From assembly GCA_030015575.1 (NCBI GenBank), contig JASDDO010000024.1, positions 37,720,114-37,784,113 of the forward strand: a stretch of 64,000 nucleotides of DNA, in the 5' to 3' direction. A program made the position numbers and the translations under genes. Below the pieces are notes generated by a model, which was given only the letters and a program-made list of their open reading frames with translations, had not been told where the DNA came from and ran no database searches. Source of the DNA: Agapanthus africanus. Taxonomy: Eukaryota > Streptophyta > Magnoliopsida > Asparagales > Amaryllidaceae. The number at the start of each line of letters is the position of its first letter. Position 1 is the stretch's first letter. This document shows positions 55,891 through 64,000 of the stretch, in pieces.

Positions 55891-56387
55891 TGTTTCTGTA
55901 AAAGAAAATCAACAAAAATTATCTGTAACATTTAGGAAAAGTTAGAAATAAATAAAATTAATTAAATTAAGAATAAACTGTTAAATCACAAAATGGTTAA
56001 AATCAAATATGTCAATCTTCATAAGTTATATGTAATACACATTAAATTAGAATTTTTGAATGTAATATAAATAAGTTATAAGGGTTTTAATGAAAATTTT
56101 AGCTTCATTTTAATAAAAAGTGTGTTTTATAATAAGTTAAGTTGTGAGGGGTTAAATGGTAAAGTAAAGTTTTTATGCAAATACAAGATTGTTGAGGGTT
56201 TAAGTGATTAAAGGGAATCATTTCAGTTCTGAAAATAAATTCAAAATAAAACAAAAGAAAAATGGAAGATAAACCAAAAACACCTCATGCTTCATGCCAC
56301 CTTCAACCTCCACCTCCTCTTTGCATGAAACATGCACACTTTAGCTCATGACACCACCACCTTCCCTTATCCCTTCCTCCTCTCACA

Positions 56388-56394
56388 TATATAA
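56388..56394 (+). promoter_or_regulatory. TATA box of the Tekay-like LTR
   Basis: TATATAA in CTCACATATATAACTCATT lies about 465 bp into the LTR, followed by an A-rich leader. Confidence 0.6.
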
Positions 56395-56809
56395 CTCATT
56401 TTCAGTTCTGAAACCTAATTAAAACTGAAAAGAAAATCAAAAGGAAAGGAAAAATAAAAGAGAAAAGAAAACAAGAGGAAGAAGAGGAAGAAGAAGGAGC
56501 TTGTTCTTGAGTTTGGATCATCATCAAGCTAGAAGGAGCTTGTAAATCCTTGGGGGTTATTCCTACAGCAAATTAGGAGGGTAAACTTCTTAAACATAGT
56601 AGAGAAAAGTTCTGTAGTTCAATTGATTAAAGTTTAGATAAATCACATAATATCGTATTTTAGCAAAATTAGTGTCTGTGGAAATCTGCTTTAATCTGGA
56701 ACATAATTAAATAAATTAAACAGAGCTAAAATGATGTAGGAATCAATTAGAATACACCACAAGAGAACGGCACCAGGGGGCCGGCTTTGGGCCGGCGACA
56801 ACAAGGAAT

Positions 56810-56828
56810 TGGCCGGCGTCGCCGGCCA
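56810..56828. repeat. 19-base perfect palindrome TGGCCGGCG-T-CGCCGGCCA
   Basis: Nine-base GC-rich arms lie around a single T, preceded by a second GCCGGC...GCCGGC inverted pair at about 56779-56796. It lies in the transcribed part of the LTR. Confidence 0.85.
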
Positions 56829-58639
56829 TGTTGGAAGCTTTGTGGGTTTGGGTTTTTGGGTAGTCTACAGCATACAATTTAGGATGTTTTGGTACTGTTT
56901 ATTTAACTTAGTTTTACTGTAGTTAAAATCTGGGATGATATATCGGAAAAGGAATCGTAAAACGCTAAATACGACACGACTAAATCACGTCGCGTTTTAA
57001 ATTCTGAAACAGTGCAGATTTAGGGTTAAAATCCAGCAAGATTAGGGTTTAATAACTTGATAAAATCAGATGGTATATATAACTTATGTGGGATAACGTG
57101 TTTTTATTTCCGTTATATCGGAATAGCCGTTTTGCTTATATAAGTTATTTTGCATGATTAGACTCTAATACGAGAAATACGGAAACCGCGAGGAAAGGGA
57201 AAGGATTAGCGATTCCGGAGTAGATTCGACTTTTCCGGTGAGTAGACTAAACATCTACCGGGGAATTTTGTAAAGATGGCGTGTTTCGCCCGTGGTTTTA
57301 TTAGACTTGATGTTTATATCATTATGCTTAATGTTAAATTGCATTCACTATAAATAACTATAAATTGCTTAGTTGTTAGAACACTTCACAATTATCGACG
57401 AGTCATGCCACGTGCACATCTTATATGCTACACACACCTCGTCGATATTGCCATGTCACCTACACTTAAATATCATACTTGTTAACATGGATTATATCGT
57501 ATTTCACATATCTAATATAATGGTAGATTGCATCATTGACATCCTGTTTCTTTATGCGTATTTTGGTGTTATATATGAAATAAATGTAGAATTGAGGATT
57601 TATGGTTTTGAGTTTTGAATACTATTACATAAATCCAGTATTTTCATGATTGATGTGTCATGTCCACCATGAGATGATTTCTGTTTTGGTTTTATTCCGG
57701 ACCGAGTGGGGGAGATATACGGTCGCGGATTTACGTTATCCATACTGAGTGGGGGAGATATACAGTTGGATACATGGTGGACCCGGTCGAGACCGAGGGG
57801 CAGGATAGCCGTATTAAAACGGGGGAGCCTAGCGAGGTTACTCGATACCGGAGTTGGTTATAGAAATACGGCGTGTATCTAGAGGATAACGACCGATATT
57901 ATGGGTATAGGATCATTCGGGGAATGATGCCTATAAGAAAATGGAAGTTTTGTGTCGTTGATGGACACCGAGAAATGATTTACTTGAGTTGGGGTTTTAA
58001 GGTATAACGAGATTTATTGTTGAATTTCTCATATACTCATATATCATATTGATTCATATACAGTAGTATGATTGTCATATTTACTTTATTCGCCGTTATA
58101 TGTTAGTCGTATTCACTGAGTTGGCAACTCATCCCCGTTGTGCCACAGTTCCTTGCAGGGATAGAGTGGACGGGTAGCTGCGAGGCGTGATCACTTTTGC
58201 AGTTGTATTCCATCTTTTGATCGGTAGGTTACATGTGTAGTAACCTCCTTTTTGGGTTTTGTATTTTGTATCTGGAAAGTCTCCATCAAACCTGTATTTT
58301 GACTTAGAAATGAGAGATGGGATATATATGTACAGTTGAGATCTGTTGATCAGTATTATAGTTCTTTCTTATGAGATTCAGTGATGTTCATTATATGTAT
58401 ATTCATGTTCATTTTTGATATTGTTGGTTCCAACTCGGAATGCAACTAAACTTAATCTTTATTATTGTTTAATGAATTAACTTCATAACTTGAGATTTTT
58501 ACTTAAAACTAAATCTTCATAAATAATTCCGAAATAAGGTATTTTGATCTTGGTTTTTGGCTTACTTGGACTTGTACATATCTTTAGATATGATACAATC
58601 TAAGTGCCTGTCACATCCAAACTTGGGTCGTGACAAAGT

Positions 58640-58651
58640 TGGTATCAGAGC
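58640..58651 (+). other. Tekay-like primer-binding site (initiator-Met tRNA)
   Basis: TGGTATCAGAGC is a perfect initiator-Met match four bases inside the LTR end. Confidence 0.95.
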
Positions 58652-58913
58652 TTAGGAGTAACCTTACGGAATTCAGTAAGGGATTTCTATAGGTTGATGT
58701 AAGTCTGAGAGTTAGGATGACCTTTGGTTTGATGGAGTAGGTGAATTAGGACGAATGCAGTACCGTACGTATGTTCCGCGGCATATTTACGTTATCGTAT
58801 TCAACTTAACTAACCTTAGGATGTTTATCTTGATCTATTCTTCCGTTGATTCTTCGTTATTGATTGCTTCTGTTCCCACACCTTATCAACTCTCGTTTCT
58901 TGTTCCAGTTGCT

Positions 58914-61900
58914 ATGGCTACGCGGGCTAGACGAGCCGCAGCCAGGAATGCAGCTAGGACGAGTCCACCTGTGACGACGACTGGTACACCGGACGTGCCG
59001 GCGGTGCATGAGCATGTTGATCCTCCTCCTCCAGATCGCATGACTAGAATTGAGGAGGGTATGTTGGGATTACAGCGAGTGGTAGGACAGTTAGCTGAGA
59101 CCACTCGAGCTTTGAGATCAGATCCAGCACCGACCGTAGCAGAGTCCGAGGTACAGCCTACACAGACGGTAGCACCAGTAGATACGAGAGTGATGGAGGT
59201 ATCACTTGCGGAGTTTATGAGATTGAGACCCCCGGTATTTACAGGGACCGATGTGGCGGAAGATCCTCAGTCTTTTCTTGATAGGATGGCGAGGATTGGC
59301 AGATCATTGCGATGTTCTGATGCGAGGTCAGTTGAGCTGACTAGCTTTCGTTTGGAGGGACTTGCATAGGAGTGGTGTGAGTCGATGGAGAGAGGGCGAG
59401 CTACGAATCTTCCTCCGATGACATGGACCGAGTTTTCTACAGTCTTTCTTGCCAGATTTCTTCCCCAGAGTGTGAGGGATGCTAGAGCTAGCAGTTTCGA
59501 AGCGTTGAGGAAATCAGCAAGTATGTCAGTAGCAGATTATGACTTACGATTCACCCAGCTGTCGCGATATGCCCCATACTTAGTACCTACAGAGGAGCTT
59601 CGGGTGAAAAGGTTCCTAAGGAGTTTGGACACACAGTTGTATCTGGCGATAGGCTCCCAGCATTTTGATACATATGCACAGGCCATGGATGCGGCGATTC
59701 GAGTAGAGGAGCGTTTGAGCCAGTCAGGAGTCGTTCCGGAGCCAAAGAGGAGTAGACCAGTCGTGCCGACAAATAGACAGTTTGGCCGAGGTAGAGGGTC
59801 CTATCCAGGCAGATATACTCCAGGCCGCAGTGTTGGACGAGGTTGGACACAGGGCCAGATGTTCAGTTCTTATCCTGATGATCAGAGATCACCATCTACT
59901 TGTTATCGTTGTGGACTTCCCGGACACTTTGCACGGGATTGTAGATCTCAGGGAGGGACTGTTGCTCCACAGGCTGCTTTACCCCTTCCACCTCCTACAC
60001 AGATGGCTTTACTTCCTCCCCCAGTTGGCGCTACACGCCAGGCAGTTGCACCACGAGGTCGAGGCTATGCAGGACGTGCTCAGAGAGGTAGAGGAGATAG
60101 AGGTAGAGGACGACAGGATGCGGGCAGGGGCCAGGCACGGGTTTTTGGGCTGACTCCACAGGATGCCCAGGCATCAAATGCAGTCGTGACAGGTACTCTT
60201 ACAGTATGCTCAGTAGAGGCACATGTTTTATTTGATCCCGGTTCTACACATTCTTATGTATCTTCACGATTCGCACTTTTATTGGGGAAGGAGTCGTCAT
60301 TAATAGAGTTACCTTTGGTAGTGATTACTCCAGTTGGAGATTCCTTTATAGCTCGGCACGTATTCAGATCGTGTTCGGTGCGTATTGGTGGTAGAGATTC
60401 GATAGTTGATCTGATTCTCCTAGATATGTTGGATTTTGACATACTTCTTGGGATGGATTGGTTAGCCGCTTGTCATGCTTATGTAGATTGCAGAGGAAAA
60501 GCGGTTAGGTTTTGTTTTCCTGGTGAACCGGTGTTTGTTGTGCAGGGGGATTGCAAGTTAACCCCTGTCAACATGATTTCTGCTTTTGGTGCGAGGCGGC
60601 TCTTGAAGAAGGGTTGTCTTGGGTTCTTGGCTTTTATTCAGGACATAGGGGTCGCTGAAATTCCATTGGACCAAATTCCGATCATACGAGAATTTCCTGA
60701 GGTATTTCCTGCAGAGTTACCAGGATTGCCACCTGATCGAGATATTGAATTTTGCATCGACTTGATTCCGGGTGCAGGGCCTATTTCTATACCACCCTAT
60801 CGAATGGCACCGACGGAATTGAAAGAAATCAAGGGCCAGTTGCAAGAGTTGTTAGATAGAGGACTTGTTCGTCCCAGTGTTTCACCGTGGGGGGCTCCTG
60901 TCTTATTTGTAAAGAAGAAGGACGGTAGTATGAGAATGTGCATCGACTACCGACAGCTGAATCGCGTCACTGTGCGAAACAGGTATCCATTACCACGTAT
61001 AGATGACTTGTTCGATCAGTTGCAAGGAGCTGGGTTTTTCTCAAAGATTGACTTGAGGTCAGGGTATCATCAGTTGAGGGTTCGGAAGGACGATATTCCA
61101 AAGACGGCGTTTCGTACGAGATATGGGCATTATGAATTTCTGGTGATGTCGTTCGGACTCACCAATGCTCCAGCAGCTTTTATGGATATGATGAACCGTA
61201 TCTTTAGACCATTTATCGATCGGTTTATTATAGTATTCATAGATGATATTCTTGTATATTCTCGGAGTCAGACGGAGCACGAGCAGCATTTACGTATCAC
61301 ATTGCAGACCTTAAAGGAGCATCAGCTATATGCAAAATTTTCTAAATGTGCTTTTTGGCTCGATAGTGTGGAGTTCTTGGGTCACATAGTTACGAGAGAA
61401 GGTATATGCGTAGACCCAAAGAAGATTGAAGCGGTACAACACTGGCCCAGGCCGATGTCAGTTACGGAGGTTCGGAGTTTCTTAGGTCTGGCAGGTTATT
61501 ACAGACGCTTCGTACAGGATTTCTCACGGATAGTGGCATCTTTGACAGGATTGACTAGGAAGGAAGTTCCATTTCAGTGGACAGATGCGTGTGAGCAGAG
61601 TTTCCAACAGTTGAAGACGCGTTTGACGACTGCACCTGTATTATCTTTACCTTCCGGGTCAGGGGGTTTCGTCGTGTACTGCGATGCTTCTAGAGTGGGC
61701 TTAGGCTGTGTGTTGATGCAACACGGCAAGGTTATAGCATATGCTTCTCGACAGTTGAAGAGGCATGAACAAAACTACCCCACTCATGATCTAGAGATGG
61801 CTGCTGTAGTATTTGCATTGAAGATTTGGAGACATTACTTGTATGGAGAAACGTGTCAAATCTTCACAGATCATAAAAGTTTAAAGTATATTTTTCAGCA

Positions 61901-63599
61901 GAAAGATCTAAACCTCAGGCAACGTAGATGGATGGAATTAGTGAAAGATTACGACTGTGAGATCTTGTACCACCCAGGCAAAGCAAATGTTGTAGCAGAT
62001 GCCTTGAGTCGGAGGCCTGGAGGTAAATTATCTCATTTGAGCATTTTGCAGAGACAGTCTTCTACAGACTGGCAGATCTTATGTGATAGTCGTATACAGT
62101 TTGAGTTCACATCGGCAGGAGGTCAGTTAGCACATGTTCGTACCAGACCTCAGCTATTGGATCGTATTCGAGATGCGCAGCTTACAGATACTCGCATGAT
62201 GGAGATTATGGATCATGTTAGGCAGGGCAAAGAGACGGAGTTCGTGATTGATGATCTTGGAGTATTACGTTTTAGGACTCGTCTCTGTGTGCCAGATTCT
62301 GACGGATTGAGGCGTGAGATTTTGGAGGATGCCCACAGATCAGCATACAGTATTCATCCTGGTTCCACCAAAATGTATCGTGATTTAAAGGATAATTATT
62401 GGTGGGAAGGAATGAAGAAGGATGTTACGGAGTATGTTTCACGATGCTTGACTTGTCAGCAAGTCAAAGCAGAACACCAGAGGCCAGCCGGAGAGCTGCA
62501 ACCCTTACCCATTCCAGAGTGGAAATGGGAACAGATTTCCATGGATTTTGTGGTGGGTCTACCCAGGACTAGCAGAGGGTATGATTCCATTTGGGTGATT
62601 GTAGACAGGCTGACGAAGGCCGCTCATTTTCTTCCAGTGAAGACGACATATGGATTTGCTCAGTATGCACAGGTTTATATCGACGAGATTGTACGTCTAC
62701 ATGGAGTGCCGACATGCATAGTATCAGATCGAGGTACCCAGTTCACGAGCAGGCTATGGCAGAAACTTCAGGATGCTCTTGGTACACGACTGAGTTTTAG
62801 TACAGCTTTCCACCCACAGACAGACGGTCAGTCGGAGAGAACCATTCAGATACTAGAGGATATGCTTCGGGCTTGTAGCCTAGATTTCGGTGGTAGTTGG
62901 GATCGTCACCTACCTTTGGTAGAATTCTCGTATAACAACAGTTTTCAAGAGACGATCCAGATGGCACCCTTTGAAGCCTTGTATGGAAGGAAATGTCGAT
63001 CACCTGTTTGCTGGACGGAACTTAGTGAGAGTTGTATTTTGGGACCGCAGATAGTACAAGAAACTACAGAGAAGATTCAATTGATACGAGATAGAATGAA
63101 AGCGGCTCAAAGCAGACAGAAGTCATACGCAGAACGACGACGACGTAAACTTGAGTTTGATGTGGGAGATCATGTGTTTCTTCGAGTATCTCCAATGAAA
63201 GGTGTGATGCGTTTCGGGAAGAAAGGGAAGCTCAGCCCCAGATATATTGGACCATACGAGATTTTAGAGAGAGTGGGCGCTGTGGCTTATCGGTTAGCAC
63301 TTCCATCTAACTTTCCCGACGTGCATCCGGTGTTCCACGTTTCGATGCTTCGCAGATATCTTCACGATCCATCTCATGCGATCCATCATCAGACTCTACA
63401 GCTTGAGCCAGATCTATCCTACACAGTGCAGCCAGTCGCCATTCTGGACAGGCAGGCAAAGCAGCTACGATCGAGGATATTGCCATCTGTAAAAGTTCTC
63501 TGGCAAGGAAAGGATCGCGAGGAGATTACTTGGGAGACGGAGGACGCAATGCGGAAGAAATTTCCACATCTTTTCATAGGTATGTTAGTAATTATTTAA
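58914..63599 (+). pseudogene. Chromovirus gag-pol, open except for one in-frame TAG
   Basis: The ATG at 58914 opens gag. TAG at 59367-59369 interrupts it, and the same frame then stays open to 63599. Domains are a gag capsid core across the stop, a CCHC knuckle ([14 protein letters not shown], 59901), a protease with FDPGSTHS (60231) and an RT with FIDD (61236). RNase H (CDASRVGLG) and integrase follow, the latter with an HHCC finger, a SDRGTQF block and a GPYEIL module, then a chromodomain-like C-terminus ([16 protein letters not shown]) near 63490-63540. The chromodomain is thought to target insertion to heterochromatin. Unless TAG is read through, only a gag fragment of about 151 residues is made. 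All catalytic blocks look intact. Confidence 0.9.
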
Positions 63600-63620
63600 A
63601 TTCGGGGACCGAATTTTCTT

Positions 63621-63633
63621 AAGGGGGGAATAT
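63621..63633 (+). other. Tekay-like polypurine tract
   Basis: AAGGGGGGAATAT directly precedes the 3' LTR start TGTAACATTT. Confidence 0.9.
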
Positions 63634-64000
63634 TGTAACATTTAGGAAAAGTTAGAAATAAATAAAATTAATTAAATTAAGAATAAACTGTTAAATCACA
63701 AAATGGTTAAAATCAAATATGTCAATCTTCATAAGTTATATGTAATACACATTAAATTAGAATTTTTGAATGTAATATAAATAAGTTATAAGGGTTTTAA
63801 TGAAAATTTTAGCTTCATTTTAATAAAAAGTGTGTTTTATAATAAGTTAAGTTGTGAAGGGTTAAATGGTAAAGTAAAGTTTTTATGCAAATACAAGATT
63901 GTTGAGGGTTTAAGTGATTAAAGGGAATCATTTCAGTTCTGAAAATAAATTCAAAATAAAACAAAAGAAAAATGGAAGATAAACCAAAAACACCTCATGC
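63634..64000 (+). repeat. 3' LTR of the Tekay-like element (partial)
   Basis: It matches the first 367 bp of the 5' LTR with one visible difference (GTGAGGGG against GTGAAGGG) and continues past the window. Confidence 0.93.

Larger units (their letters stand above)
44807..55923 (+). mobile_element. Second gag-only Tat-like element (right end interrupted)
   Basis: It has the same plan as 2932-30073: LTR with hairpin modules, PBS, CHHC gag, hairpin arrays, satellite, antisense ORF, and again no pol. It is cut at 55923 by the Tekay-like element, and its 3' LTR would lie beyond the window. Proteins and LTR are clearly diverged from the first copy, so it is a separate lineage of the same family. 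The LTR start at 44807 (TGTTTACCCC) is inferred from the distance to the TATA box. Confidence 0.83.
55924..58635 (+). repeat. 5' LTR of the Tekay-like element
   Basis: It is 2712 bp, begins TGTAACATTT and ends GGGTCGTGACA. Its start matches the 3' LTR at 63634. Short ORFs within are not credible genes. Confidence 0.92.
55924..64000 (+). mobile_element. Tekay-like chromovirus (3' LTR runs out of window)
   Basis: The 5' LTR is 55924-58635, the initiator-Met PBS 58640-58651, gag-pol 58914-63599, the PPT 63621-63633 and the 3' LTR starts at 63634. In the 367 bp of 3' LTR visible I see one difference from the 5' LTR, so the insertion is recent. It lies 33 bp upstream of the antisense ORF of the second Tat-like element. 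The other target duplication is outside the window; the left five bases are TTATC. Confidence 0.93.

Noticed and set aside
57373-57618. 81-residue ORF in the Tekay-like LTR
   Set aside because: It is AT-rich, lies inside the LTR and has no recognisable features.

Overview
This window is plant nuclear DNA made almost entirely of nested LTR retrotransposons; I see no cellular host gene. The evidence is plant-type Ty1/copia and Ty3/gypsy proteins (Athila-type gag, chromovirus gag-pol with a C-terminal chromodomain, Tat-type gag with CHHC knuckles), initiator-Met and Asp tRNA primer-binding sites, GT-AG introns and a plant mobile domain protein. It looks like a heterochromatic repeat block of a large angiosperm genome. 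I cannot name the species.

Layout from left to right. 1-2931 and 30074-31045 belong to a minus-strand Athila-like element: a broken gag, a tRNA-Asp-type PBS, and one LTR split by a later insertion. 2932-30073 is that insertion: a plus-strand Tat-like element with about 3.2-kb LTRs and a CCTAC target duplication. It has gag but no pol, and it carries tandem repeats, arrays of short hairpins and a multi-exon gene on the opposite strand. Its gag is interrupted by a minus-strand Ty1/copia element (6938-16655). 31063-37862 holds more Athila-type internal sequence and a decayed minus-strand chromovirus. 37863-40808 is a truncated copia relative, 40809-41878 a gypsy LTR fragment, 41879-43680 unassigned, and 43681-44720 a divergent Tat-like LTR in inverted orientation. 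44807-55923 is a second plus-strand gag-only Tat-like element, cut at its right side by a young Tekay-like chromovirus (55924 to the window end) whose gag-pol frame is open except for one TAG.

The unusual content is the gag-only Tat-like family (2932-30073 and 44807-55923). Both copies pass straight from gag into non-coding DNA with no protease, RT or integrase, so they must rely on an autonomous relative. Both have LTRs crowded with short inverted repeats: 10-bp-spaced G-box pairs, TTTAA-centred palindromes, and GGAC/GTCC and TTAGYC/GRCTAA hairpins. Both have ordered arrays of five hairpins whose loops are constant while their stems covary (seven arrays in all). Both have a copy-specific trimeric satellite (131 bp in one, about 217 bp in the other) and an antisense cargo gene in the same slot. 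The cargo differs: a plant mobile domain/coiled-coil gene with frame-preserving antisense introns in the first copy, and an unrelated 168-residue ORF in the second.

All boundaries were read by eye. Positions quoted to the base should be good to within a few bases. Those described as approximate may be off by tens of bases or more.
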